Assembly: GCA_902472305.1 (NCBI GenBank) | Contig: CABRNK010000024.1 | Span: 1-40,317, forward strand | Source of the DNA: Hominenteromicrobium sp900549945 | GTDB taxonomy: Bacteria > Bacillota > Clostridia > Oscillospirales > Acutalibacteraceae | DNA: 40,317 nt | Direction: 5' to 3' | Shown here: one piece after another, positions 8,251-16,117 of the stretch | How positions within the stretch are numbered: position 1 is the first letter of the stretch | How the letters are laid out: every line of letters begins with the position of its first letter | Translations under genes and position numbers: made by a program | The notes under the pieces: model-generated | Database searches by the model: none | What the model saw: the letters and a program-made list of their open reading frames with translations, nothing else | Told to the model about the DNA's origin: nothing

Positions 8251-9147
8251 TTATTCGATGATGATCTTTGCGCCCTCGGGGTCGGCGTGCAGAATCTCGA
8301 CGCGCCAGCCGCTGACGCCGCGCTCCTCAAGGTGCGAGGCGCAGTTTCTGCCGAATGCCTCGGCGCCGGCGGTATCGATCATCGAGATGATCGTGGGGCC
8401 TGCGCCGCTTACATAGGTACCGAGCGAGCCGAGCTCGTAGCTCATGCGGAAAACACTGTCGTAATGGTCGATGAGGCCGGAGCGGTACGGCTGGTGGATG
8501 CGGTCCTGCACGGCGACGCGCAGGTTCTGCAAATCGCCCGAGAAGAGCGAGGCCGTCATCAGCGCCGAGCGCGAAAGGTTGTAGACCGTGTCCTCGCGGG
8601 AGTAGGACGCAGGCAGCACGCCGCGGGCCTTTTCGGTTTTCAGCTCAAAGGGCGGGATCATAACGGCAAAGCTGATCTTTTCGGAAACCGGCACGCTCAC
8701 GCTGTACACGCGCCGCCCCTCCATCGCCGAAGCGACGAGGCCGCCTGAGATCGCAGGGCTTGTGTTGTCGGGGTGGCCCTCGATCTGCGCCGCAAGGTTG
8801 ATAAGGTCGGCCTGCGAGAGCGGCGAGCCGAGCATGCGGTTCGCGCCGAGGATGCCGGCGACGATGCAGGCCGAGCTGCTGCCGAGGCCGCGGGCCATCG
8901 GGATGTTGTTTTCCTGCCGGATTCTAAGGCCCGGAAGCTGCTTGCCGCAGATCTCGTAGAGGTGCTTTGCCGCCCAGTAGATCAGGTTGGATTCATCGGT
9001 GGGCACCCGCACACCGTCCGTCGCGGCGATTTCGAGCGCGTCGGCCTCCTCCATCCAGACGCGGTTGTGCATCGTGAGCGCAATGCCGAGCGCGTCGAAG
9101 CCGGAGCCGAGGTTGGCGCTGGTGGCCGGAATATCGATTCGAATCAT
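8251..9147 (-). CDS. thrB: Homoserine kinase
   Basis: ThrB phosphorylates homoserine to O-phosphohomoserine, the precursor of threonine. The 298-residue protein is a GHMP kinase: the N-terminal PATSANLGSGFD, the ATP loop PMARGLGSSSA (83-93) and a C-terminal glycine motif VSGAGPT. The ATG at 9147 has AAAGGA upstream; the open frame extends seven codons further but without support. It starts 17 bases after hom and is followed 63 bases later by lysC. Confidence 0.96.
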   Translation of the reverse strand: MIRIDIPATSANLGSGFDALGIALTMHNRVWMEEADALEIAATDGVRVPTDESNLIYWAAKHLYEICGKQLPGLRIRQENNIPMARGLGSSSACIVAGILGANRMLGSPLSQADLINLAAQIEGHPDNTSPAISGGLVASAMEGRRVYSVSVPVSEKISFAVMIPPFELKTEKARGVLPASYSREDTVYNLSRSALMTASLFSGDLQNLRVAVQDRIHQPYRSGLIDHYDSVFRMSYELGSLGTYVSGAGPTIISMIDTAGAEAFGRNCASHLEERGVSGWRVEILHADPEGAKIIIE

Positions 9148-9164
9148 CGGGTTCGTCCTTTCTC

Positions 9165-10409
9165 TCAATAATCGGAAATCCGGATGCGGTTGAGAACCCG
9201 GACGCCGCGCGCCTCAAGCGCCCGGAGCTTTTCCTCAAGCGCGGCCTCGGTCAGGCCGGAGACGGTGAAGCCCGCTTCGCCCTTGACCGGTTTTTTCGCG
9301 AGCAGACGCGTCGGGTTTTCAAACACCGCGCATGCCGCCTCAAACGCCTTATCGCCGCTTTCCGCCGCCGCGTGCACGTAAGCGCTCGTCTCCATCGCGC
9401 CGAAATCCGCCACATAGCCGGGCTTTGCGTCCTCCCAGTAGAGGTATTTGCGGGCCTTGAAATGCTTCACGCAGTCGATCACATCCGCCACGACGGCGCT
9501 CGCCGTGGGCAGCTTGCCGGCGCCCTTGCCGTAGAACACGACGTCGCCGGTCGCATCGCCGCGCACCATGATGCCGTTAAACACGTCGTCCACGCTTGCA
9601 AGCTGGCTGCCGCGCTGCACGAGCATGGGGCAAACCATAATATGCACCTGCCCGTTTTCGAGCATTTTCACGGAGCCGATCAGCTTGATGACGCCGCCCC
9701 AGACATCGGCAAAATCGACGTCCTCGAGCGTGATTTTCGTGACGCCCTCCGTATGCACCGATTCGGGATACACGTGCGTGCCGAATGCGAGCGACGCGAG
9801 GATGCAGATCTTGCGGCAGGCGTCGTCGCCCTCCACATCCGCGCGCGGGTCGCGCTCCGCATAGCCGAGCTTCTGGGCCAGCGCCAGCGCGTCTGCAAAG
9901 TTCATCTGCTCGCGGATCATCTTCGTCAAAATGAAATTCGTCGTGCCGTTCAGAATGCCGGCGATCTCCGTTACCTCGTTCGCGGCGAGGCACTGGCTGA
10001 TCGGCCGAATGATCGGGATGCCGCCGCCCACGCTCGCCTCAAACAGGAAATTCAGGTTGTTTTCCTGCGCGATGTGCAGCAGCTCGGCGCCCTTCTTCGC
10101 CACAAGCTCCTTGTTGGAAGTGACGACGCTCTTGCCGTTTTCAAAGCAGGCCTTCACGAAATCATACGCCGGGCTGAGGCCGCCCATGACCTCTACGACG
10201 ATGCGCACCTCGGGGTCGTTCAGGATCACATTGAAATCCTTCACGAACCGGTCGCTGTACGGCAGGCCGGGAAACTCCTTCAAATCGAGAATATATTTGA
10301 CCTCGATGGCCTCCTTGGCGCGCTTTCGGATGCTCTCCGCATGCGTGGTGAGCACCTCCAGCACACCGGAGCCGACGACGCCGTGTCCAAGAACTGCGAT
10401 ATATGCCAT
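9165..10409 (-). CDS. hom: Homoserine dehydrogenase
   Basis: Hom reduces aspartate semialdehyde to homoserine with NAD(P)H. The 414-residue protein has a Rossmann start (AVLGHGVVGSG, 5-15), the catalytic-domain signature LNGTTNFIL (153-161), GYAERDPRADVEGDDACRK (182-200) holding the conserved acidic and lysine residues, and a short C-terminal ACT-like domain (from ~340) that usually senses threonine. The ATG at 10409 follows AAAGGAAGAGG. It is the second gene of the operon, 21 bases after the ACT-domain regulator. Confidence 0.96.
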   Translation of the reverse strand: MAYIAVLGHGVVGSGVLEVLTTHAESIRKRAKEAIEVKYILDLKEFPGLPYSDRFVKDFNVILNDPEVRIVVEVMGGLSPAYDFVKACFENGKSVVTSNKELVAKKGAELLHIAQENNLNFLFEASVGGGIPIIRPISQCLAANEVTEIAGILNGTTNFILTKMIREQMNFADALALAQKLGYAERDPRADVEGDDACRKICILASLAFGTHVYPESVHTEGVTKITLEDVDFADVWGGVIKLIGSVKMLENGQVHIMVCPMLVQRGSQLASVDDVFNGIMVRGDATGDVVFYGKGAGKLPTASAVVADVIDCVKHFKARKYLYWEDAKPGYVADFGAMETSAYVHAAAESGDKAFEAACAVFENPTRLLAKKPVKGEAGFTVSGLTEAALEEKLRALEARGVRVLNRIRISDY

Positions 10410-10430
10410 TTTCCTCTTCCTTTCCCTGTT

Positions 10431-10868
10431 TTAACCGACGATGCTGTCGATCTTGATGACGCCCTGCACCTCGAAAAGCCGCTTCAAAAGCTCGTCAACC
10501 TCGATGCTCATGTTTTCGCTGCGCGCGGAAACGGAGACGAACGCCTTGCCCTTCACCGGAATATTCTGGTTAATCGTCAAAATATTCGCGTTCGCCCGGT
10601 AAAACACCGTGAGCAGGTTCACGAGCACGCCGGGCTTATCGATCAGCACGACCTGCACGGTCATGATTGCACCCGTTTCCTTTTTCGTGTACGGAAAAAC
10701 GGCGTTCTTATACTTATAATAGACGCTGCGCGAGATGCCGGCCAGCTTCACGGCCTCCGAGGTATTGGAGGCCTCGCCGGTTTCCAAAAGCTGGTTTACA
10801 CGCACGACCTTCTGGTAAACCTCGGGCAGAACGCTCTCGTCGATCAGCAGATAGGATGTGTTGTTCAT
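10431..10868 (-). CDS. ACT-domain protein of the UPF0735/PheB family
   Basis: The 145-residue protein has an N-terminal helix-turn-helix-like segment (NTSEAVKLAGISRSVYYKYK, ~35-54) and a C-terminal ACT domain (~70-140, VLIDKPGVLVNLLTVF). This matches UPF0735/PheB of Firmicutes, often found upstream of hom or aromatic biosynthesis genes. ACT domains bind amino acids, so it probably senses a pathway product and acts as a regulator of this operon; that is inference. It is the first gene after the promoter. Confidence 0.9.
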   Translation of the reverse strand: MNNTSYLLIDESVLPEVYQKVVRVNQLLETGEASNTSEAVKLAGISRSVYYKYKNAVFPYTKKETGAIMTVQVVLIDKPGVLVNLLTVFYRANANILTINQNIPVKGKAFVSVSARSENMSIEVDELLKRLFEVQGVIKIDSIVG

Positions 10869-10907
10869 TGTCCACCACCTGAATACGTTTGTATTGCAAC
10901 GACATAC

Positions 10908-10936
10908 AGTTTACCACATTCCGCGGAAAAAAGCAA
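10908..10936 (-). promoter_or_regulatory. Promoter of the ACT-hom-thrB-lysC operon
   Basis: On the minus strand TTGCTT (10931-10936), a 17-base spacer and TAAACT (10908-10913) lie ~40 bases before the start codon. No T-box or other leader structure fits in the short gap to the gene. Confidence 0.6.
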
Positions 10937-10947
10937 CCCCAAACCCC

Positions 10948-10981
10948 AAAAAATCCGCCCCAGTATAGGGCGGATTTTTTT
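10948..10981. terminator. Bidirectional terminator after the PBP gene
   Basis: A perfect stem of AAAATCCGCCC and GGGCGGATTTT with A/T runs on both sides lies between the PBP stop and the ACT operon promoter. It works as an intrinsic terminator for the minus-strand PBP transcript. Confidence 0.85.
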
Positions 10982-11019
10982 GCAGCTTGTATAAAGATCG
11001 TATAAGCGCTTTGAAACGG

Positions 11020-13554
11020 CTAGGCCGCGCTCGCCACTGTCGGCGCATCCGTCGCGGGCGGCGGCTCCGGTGTGATCTCCGGCGTCGGCTCAGCTGTCGG
11101 TTCCGGGGTGGGAACCGGCGTAGGCTCCGCCGTGGGAACCGGTGTCGGCTCCGGCGTCGGGACGGGCGTAGGCGCCTGCGTCACCGGCGGCGCGGTCGGC
11201 GTGGGAGACGGAGACGGCGTGGGCGATACGCTCGGCGACGGGCTCACGGACGGGCTCGGCGAGGGTTCGGCAGTCGCCGAGGGGCTCACCTTCTTGCCCG
11301 CGATGTGATCCGAGCCGCCGTTGCAGGTGCCCGGCACATTGTCCTGCGAGTACCAGCCGGTCGCGATGTCATAGCACCCGGAGCCCGGGCGCTTGCCGCT
11401 GCTGCGGCAGTAGGACATCTGCACCACGTTGTCGCTCAGCACATAGCTGCCGCTGTGCAGGAAATCGTAGTAGTTTTCCTCGAGCCAGTCGATGATGCCG
11501 TTGTACATCTTTTTCGCGCCGTTCGAGTCGTAGATCTCCTCGAGGTTCTCGTGGCCGTACCAGATGCCGCAGACGAACGACGGCGTGCCGCCCATGTACC
11601 AAAGGTTGTTGACATCCTCAGACGTACCGGTCTTGCCGATCTGGTCGAGGTCGCTGCGGTAAACCTGATTCGCCGTGGCGTAGGCGCCGCTCGTGCCCTC
11701 GATCGGCAGGTGCAGGAGCTTGTTCATAATCGTCGCGTTGTCGAACGACATCGCCTGCTCGGCCTCGCGCTGCTGGTAATCGTAGATCACGTTGCCGTCG
11801 TGATCCTCGATGCGGTAGATCGTGTACGGCTCGTAATACTTGCCGCCGTTGCCGAACACCTGATAGGCCGCGGTCATTTCGCGGACGCTGATGCCCTTGT
11901 CGAGGCCGCCGAGCGAAACGCCGCCGAGGTTGTAGGCGTCATTCTCCGTGAGCGACGAGATATGCAGCTTCTCGGTCAAAAACTGGAAGCTGACCATCGG
12001 CGTCATCTGGTTGACGAGCTGCACCACCGGCGCGTTCAGCGATTCCGTCAGCGCGCGGTCCACATTCGTGTTGCCCACGTAGCCGGGCGAGAAATTGCTC
12101 GGGCCGGCCGAGCCGTCGGGGAAATAGTTCGGCAGCGGCTCGTCCTTGACGACGGAGCCGTAGGTGATGAAATTGTTCTCGAGCGCCGGCGCGTAAACGC
12201 CGATCGGCTTGATCGCGGAGCCGGGCGAGTTGGTCGTCGTGGAGACGTTGTTCCAGCCGCGGTTTCCGTCTTTTTCGATATAGTTGCCCTCTGTGTCCAC
12301 CTTGTTGGAGTTTACGGCCAGAATACGCCCGTCATACTCCATCAGGCAGGCGCCGGACCAGACGTCGTTGTCGTCTGTAAAGCTCCGCCAGTTATTTCTC
12401 AGCAGATCCTCGAAGCCCTCCTGCAGCGGCACATACTGCGCCGTGTAGATCTTCAGGCCGCTGTTGTAGATCATATCGATCGCGTTGTCCTCGTCCACGT
12501 TCGAGTATTCCATCAGGATGTCGACCGCGTCCTCAAAGACCTCCTCGTCGTACCAGTTCCAAACGTCGTTTTGGACCGACGCATCCCCGTCGTCCTCGCC
12601 GTCCGCATCATCGTTCGGGTCGGCGTCAAAATCGATGCCGCGGAGCTTCAGGTTGTCGGATTCCTCGAAGGCCGCATCGCGTTCTGCCTTCGTGATCATC
12701 CCCTGATTGTACATCTCCTCGATAACCGTGTCGCGGCGCTCCTTGTTCTCCTCCGGGTAGTAAAAGACGCAGAGCTGCGCGGGGTTCTGGGTCGTCGCCG
12801 CGATCGTCGCGCATTCCGCGATGCTGCACTCTCCGATGTCCTTGCCGAAGTAGCCCCGCGCCGCCGCCTGCACGCCGTAGTAGCCGTTGCCGTAGTTGAC
12901 GAGGTTCAGGTATGCTTCGAGGATCTCATCCTTCGTGTATTCCTTTTCGAGGTTCAGCGCCATGAAGATCTCCTTGACCTTTCGCGTGATGCTGACCTGA
13001 TTTTCACCCGTCAGGTTCTTGATGAGCTGCTGGGTGATCGTGGAGCCGCCGGCGCTGTCTGAGCCTGTCACAAGGCCGTACACCGCGCCGAGCGTGCGGT
13101 ACCAGTCCACGCCGTTGTGCTGGTAGAAGCGCTTGTCCTCAATGGCGACCATCGCATCCTTCATAATCTGCGGGATCTGGTTGAAATCGACGCGCGTGCG
13201 GATCTCCGTGCCGTTGTAGCGCATGTGCTCGGTCCACTCCGCCGAGTCCACGCTGTCGATGTGCAGGGAATCCGTCACATAGGCGTAGCTCGATTCGTTG
13301 AGCTTGAACGACGAGAGGCTCGCCGTGAGTTTAGAATCGTGGTAGCTCCAAATAACCGAAAGAACGCTGAGGCCGACGAGGCCGCCGGAGATGATGCCGA
13401 TGAAAAGGACAGTCTTTAAAAACTTTCCGAACATCGAAAGCACCGTCTGCGCTGTGGCGCCCGCAGAGCGGGCCATTTCGCCGTCGGTGCGCCCCATCGG
13501 CCTGCCGGTCATCTGCGTCGTGTTGTACTTATTGATATCTTCTTTATTGAGCAC
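11020..13554 (-). CDS. Class A penicillin-binding protein (PBP1A type)
   Basis: This bifunctional peptidoglycan synthase polymerises lipid II and cross-links the strands. The 844-residue protein has a cytoplasmic tail, a membrane segment (~46-69), a GT51 glycosyltransferase domain (catalytic Glu in AIEDKRFYQHNG, ~139; GGSTITQQ, ~169-176) and a transpeptidase domain with SAIK (446-449), SLN (505-507) and KTG (641-643). An acidic insert (Asp-rich, ~309-324) separates the domains. The last ~85 residues are a Pro/Thr/Glu repeat tail, probably threading through the wall. I place the start at the GTG at 13554 because AGGAGG lies 6 bases upstream; the open frame begins 26 codons earlier. It is transcribed alone, divergent from the BofC-like gene. 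Confidence 0.94.
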   Translation of the reverse strand: MLNKEDINKYNTTQMTGRPMGRTDGEMARSAGATAQTVLSMFGKFLKTVLFIGIISGGLVGLSVLSVIWSYHDSKLTASLSSFKLNESSYAYVTDSLHIDSVDSAEWTEHMRYNGTEIRTRVDFNQIPQIMKDAMVAIEDKRFYQHNGVDWYRTLGAVYGLVTGSDSAGGSTITQQLIKNLTGENQVSITRKVKEIFMALNLEKEYTKDEILEAYLNLVNYGNGYYGVQAAARGYFGKDIGECSIAECATIAATTQNPAQLCVFYYPEENKERRDTVIEEMYNQGMITKAERDAAFEESDNLKLRGIDFDADPNDDADGEDDGDASVQNDVWNWYDEEVFEDAVDILMEYSNVDEDNAIDMIYNSGLKIYTAQYVPLQEGFEDLLRNNWRSFTDDNDVWSGACLMEYDGRILAVNSNKVDTEGNYIEKDGNRGWNNVSTTTNSPGSAIKPIGVYAPALENNFITYGSVVKDEPLPNYFPDGSAGPSNFSPGYVGNTNVDRALTESLNAPVVQLVNQMTPMVSFQFLTEKLHISSLTENDAYNLGGVSLGGLDKGISVREMTAAYQVFGNGGKYYEPYTIYRIEDHDGNVIYDYQQREAEQAMSFDNATIMNKLLHLPIEGTSGAYATANQVYRSDLDQIGKTGTSEDVNNLWYMGGTPSFVCGIWYGHENLEEIYDSNGAKKMYNGIIDWLEENYYDFLHSGSYVLSDNVVQMSYCRSSGKRPGSGCYDIATGWYSQDNVPGTCNGGSDHIAGKKVSPSATAEPSPSPSVSPSPSVSPTPSPSPTPTAPPVTQAPTPVPTPEPTPVPTAEPTPVPTPEPTAEPTPEITPEPPPATDAPTVASAA

Positions 13555-13673
13555 GATGAACCTCCTGAAACCATTTTTGTGCACGAGCGGCGGGCATGTA
13601 TATTTTTGCCAGTTTTCGCCGATACTATGCACAGCAGAAAAAGTTTGAAAGCCATGCGAAAGGACGGTTTTTT

Positions 13674-14105
13674 ATGAAAATCGAATTGAAACCCATTCAG
13701 CCGGACGCATTCCGGAGATATACGCAGTGGGCGGCGCTCATCACGGCGCTTGCATTGCTGTTCACCGCTGCGGCGCTCGCCGTGCGCGAGTCCGTCCCCG
13801 ACGCCGTACACACGGACGTCGACATAAATTCACCCGTTCATTATAGCTCAAACGAAATGGCAAGTCAAGGAAACAGCACGGCGGATGCGGCAAATTCAAG
13901 AAATATTAAGAAATCCGAGGATTTCTATACAATCCGTGCCTTTGAGGACAGCGTCGCCATTTTCAAAAACGGCGAGCCGAACCCGGTGTATTCCATCGAC
14001 ACGCCGCTCTCCCGGCTGACGGACGCCGACCGCACGCTGCTCACCGCCGGCATCCGCGTGGAATCGCTCGCCGAGGCCTACAAGCGCATCGAAGATTACG
14101 AATAA
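13674..14105 (+). CDS. Membrane-anchored BofC-like protein
   Basis: This 143-residue protein starts at 13674 behind AAAGGACGG. One membrane segment (~17-37, WAALITALALLFTAAALAV) is followed by a ~30-residue linker and a C-terminal ~60-residue domain (from EDFYTIRAFEDSVAIF to EAYKRIEDYE) that resembles the C-terminal domain of BofC. In Bacillus, BofC acts in the intermembrane space to restrain SpoIVB during sigma-K activation. A role in sporulation here is inference; such stand-alone domains are common in Clostridia with unknown function. It is divergent from the PBP gene, with 119 bases between them. Confidence 0.75.
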   Translation: MKIELKPIQPDAFRRYTQWAALITALALLFTAAALAVRESVPDAVHTDVDINSPVHYSSNEMASQGNSTADAANSRNIKKSEDFYTIRAFEDSVAIFKNGEPNPVYSIDTPLSRLTDADRTLLTAGIRVESLAEAYKRIEDYE

Positions 14106-14107
14106 CG

Positions 14108-14475
14108 CGCCCATCCGCGCGGGAAAGAAGCTGCGCATAGCCGTTTGTGCGGCCGCACCCACCCTCCGCACGGGGTGAAGCACTGCACGTGGGCGAGGCC
14201 GGGAACAGCTGCGAGACGCACCCACCTGCGCGGGAAGGAAGCACGTGCAGAGGACCCGGCGCACGCCGCCCTCTAACGCGCCCTGCCGTACAGGAGACGA
14301 AGGCGCCGGGCTGCTCCGCGTATTCCCGGAGCAGCCGCGCTCTATCCGCACGCCGTTCGAGGCGCACTGCATTGCCATGCCTCGCCCGCGCGGGGAACGA
14401 TGTGCCTCCCGCGTCTGGTGTTCCGGGAGATAAAACCATGCCCCGCCCGCGCAGGAGACAAAGCCGCGGCCGCGC
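14108..14475. repeat. Degenerate ~60-bp periodic repeat array
   Basis: About seven short GC-rich units with a core like CCCGCGCGGGGAA.GAAG recur at approximately 14120, 14171, 14231, 14291, 14351, 14391 and 14452, mostly 60-61 bases apart. The units are clearly diverged (the fifth is barely recognisable). The core is palindromic and the period resembles a CRISPR array, but no cas gene is near and the repeats are too unequal to call one. No coding frame here is convincing, and it fills the gap between the BofC-like gene and the SASP terminator. Confidence 0.4.
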
Positions 14476-14496
14476 CCCGCCGCTATATAACGCGGG

Positions 14497-14528
14497 CAAA
14501 AGAAAAGGACGCCCGTCTCCGGGCGCCC
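14497..14528 (-). terminator. Terminator of the SASP gene
   Basis: On the minus strand GGCGCCCG-GAGA-CGGGCGTCC is followed by TTTTCTTTT, 16 bases after the SASP stop. Confidence 0.85.
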
Positions 14529-14543
14529 CGCCGTGAAGAGAAA

Positions 14544-14735
14544 TTACTTCATGCTCTCTTCGTAGGACTTAATCATCTTCTTGACCATCTGGCCGCCGAT
14601 GGAGCCGGCCTGCTTGGAGGTCAGATCGCCGTTGTAGCCCTGCTTGAGGTTAACGCCGACTTCGTTCGCAGCTTCCATCTTGAAACGGTTCATTGCATCC
14701 TGTGCCTCGGGGACCATCGTGTTGTTGTTGCTCAT
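14544..14735 (-). CDS. Alpha/beta-type small acid-soluble spore protein
   Basis: This 63-residue protein coats and protects DNA in dormant spores. It carries the family core: FKMEAANEVGV (about 18-28), and YNGDLTSKQAGSIGGQMVKK (39-58), which includes the cleavage/packing region and the conserved GGQMVKKMI. The ATG at 14735 has AAAAGGAG upstream; the longer open frame is not coding. It is a single-gene transcript ending in a strong terminator. Expression in the forespore under sigma-G is expected for the family; only a weak GCATAA-type element is visible upstream. Its presence argues the organism forms spores or descends from spore formers. Confidence 0.95.
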   Translation of the reverse strand: MSNNNTMVPEAQDAMNRFKMEAANEVGVNLKQGYNGDLTSKQAGSIGGQMVKKMIKSYEESMK

Positions 14736-14968
14736 TTTCTTTTCTCCTTTTTTTCTTTTCTCGCGTTTGTTGTTATTATTTTGTTTTCGGAAAGGAGCTT
14801 TATGCGTGACAGTTTTTAGCAGAATTCTCAGATTTTCACGCCGCGCTGCCGAGCAGGCGCTGTCGCCCGCCGTCATGCGTGCGATCGCGCTTGCCCTGCG
14901 CGAATAGCGCGCGGGATCCGAGCCGCCGCGCACCCCATTCTGTAAAGTGAATTCGCTTTATAGGCATG
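14736..14968. other. Intergenic region upstream of the SASP gene
   Basis: This stretch holds the SASP leader and promoter region. The first ~80 bases are rich in A/T, followed by GC-rich sequence. I see no gene, RNA or clear repeat in the remainder. Confidence 0.4.
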
Positions 14969-15006
14969 CAAAGCGCCGCAGCCCGGACGGAGGCTGCGGC
15001 GCTTTG
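14969..15006. terminator. Strong hairpin downstream of the MerR gene
   Basis: A perfect 15-bp inverted repeat (CAAAGCGCCGCAGCC and its complement) surrounds an 8-base loop. T residues flank each arm only briefly. It lies between the MerR stop at 15130 and the SASP region, and could serve both directions. Confidence 0.6.
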
Positions 15007-15129
15007 TCCCGCGGGTATCGCCGCGCGGCTGAACAGCTATACATCTGTAAAGCCGTTCGACTATACAGCTTCAAAGGCTATTCAGCCGCTTTGCTTTCTA
15101 TTAAAATAGTGCGTATGCCGCGCGGCGCG

Positions 15130-15513
15130 TCACGGCGTGTCACGCAGCTTTTTTTCGAGCTGCAGCAAATGCTGGTCGTACGTATCGATCTTGCCCCGCA
15201 GCACGGCGAGCGATTCCTTGAGGGCGCGTTCCTTTTCCTCTAAGGCGCTGTACTGCGCCTTTAAAAGCGCGAGGCGTTCGGGCACGGTCTCGTCGCCCTC
15301 GCGGCAGAGGCGGCTGTATTTTTGCAGCATCGCGATGGAGCACCCGGCGCCGCGCATGCACTTGATGAACTTGACCCAGCCGCGCTCGTACTCGCCGTAA
15401 TCGCGCACGCCGTGCGCATCGCGCGGTACCGGCGGCGTCAGCCCCTTTTCCTCGTAGAACCGCAGCGTTGTCGGCAGCAGGCCGAATTCTTCGGCCACCT
15501 CTTTGATTCGCAT
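15130..15513 (-). CDS. MerR-family transcriptional regulator
   Basis: The 127-residue protein has an N-terminal winged helix (MRIKEVAEEFGLLPTTLRFY, then EEKGLTPP) and a long C-terminal coiled coil (from ~75). There is no cysteine metal site near the C-terminus, so it is more like the stress- or drug-responsive MerR branch than the metal sensors. The ATG at 15513 follows AAAGGGGAA. Its own promoter has the 19-base spacer typical of MerR-controlled promoters, so it is probably autoregulated. No other target gene is next to it; its downstream neighbour is the SASP gene. Confidence 0.9.
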   Translation of the reverse strand: MRIKEVAEEFGLLPTTLRFYEEKGLTPPVPRDAHGVRDYGEYERGWVKFIKCMRGAGCSIAMLQKYSRLCREGDETVPERLALLKAQYSALEEKERALKESLAVLRGKIDTYDQHLLQLEKKLRDTP

Positions 15514-15584
15514 ATTCCGTTCCCCTTTACAAAAAAATTCTGTGCGGTGCCGCGGCACGGGCCGGGCGCGGACTTCTGCCTATC

Positions 15585-15615
15585 AGTTTAAACCCTATAC
15601 CCTGCTGGAAGTCAA
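15585..15615 (-). promoter_or_regulatory. MerR-type promoter with 19-base spacer
   Basis: On the minus strand TTGACT (15610-15615) and TAAACT (15585-15590) are 19 bases apart, the over-long spacing that MerR proteins correct by twisting DNA. The spacer contains AGGGTATAGGGT. The start codon is ~70 bases downstream. Confidence 0.7.
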
Positions 15616-15656
15616 GCCTTTTTTGCCGCCGCCCTGCGGTGCTCCCCGAAAACGCA

Positions 15657-15693
15657 AAACGGCGCCTGCCGCAGCATGCGGGCAGACGCCGTT
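15657..15693 (-). terminator. Terminator of the ATP synthase operon
   Basis: On the minus strand AACGGCGTCTGCCC and GGCAGGCGCCGTT form a long stem (one mismatch), followed by TTTGCGTTTT, 14 bases after the atpC stop. Confidence 0.8.
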
Positions 15694-15706
15694 ATTTCAT
15701 TTTTCT

Positions 15707-16117
15707 TTACGGGCGGAACGAGCGCTTGACGCGCAGGCGGTTGATCGCGCGGGCAAGGTGCGCCTGCGCCATCTTGTATTCCTGCACGGTCTTTTTTTGC
15801 AGCATCGCCTCTTTGGCCTCGGCGATGGCGCGCTCCGCGCGGTTTATGTCGATCTCTTCGGGACGCTCGGCGGAATCGACGAGCACGAGCACGTCGTTGT
15901 CCTCCACCTTGACGAGCCCCGCCGAAACCGCCGCAAGCTGCGCGGGCTGGCCCGGCAGGCGGTAGGTCATCGTGCCGGGCACGACCGCCGCGATCATGTT
16001 GCTGTGGTTCGCGAGGATGCCGTAATCGCCCTCCGTCGTCGGCAGGATCAGCGATTCGCATTCGCCCTCGTAAAACGGGCTGTTCGCGTGGTAGATGTGT
16101 ACCTGAAACGTGTTCAT
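15707..16117 (-). CDS. atpC: ATP synthase epsilon subunit
   Basis: This 136-residue central-stalk subunit of F1 couples rotation of the c-ring to catalysis and can inhibit hydrolysis. The N-terminal beta-sandwich carries LPTTEGDYGILANHSN (~25-40), the family signature, and the C-terminal ~50 residues form the two-helix regulatory arm. The ATG shares one base with the atpD stop (TGATG), so the two are coupled. It is the last gene of the operon. Confidence 0.96.
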   Translation of the reverse strand: MNTFQVHIYHANSPFYEGECESLILPTTEGDYGILANHSNMIAAVVPGTMTYRLPGQPAQLAAVSAGLVKVEDNDVLVLVDSAERPEEIDINRAERAIAEAKEAMLQKKTVQEYKMAQAHLARAINRLRVKRSFRP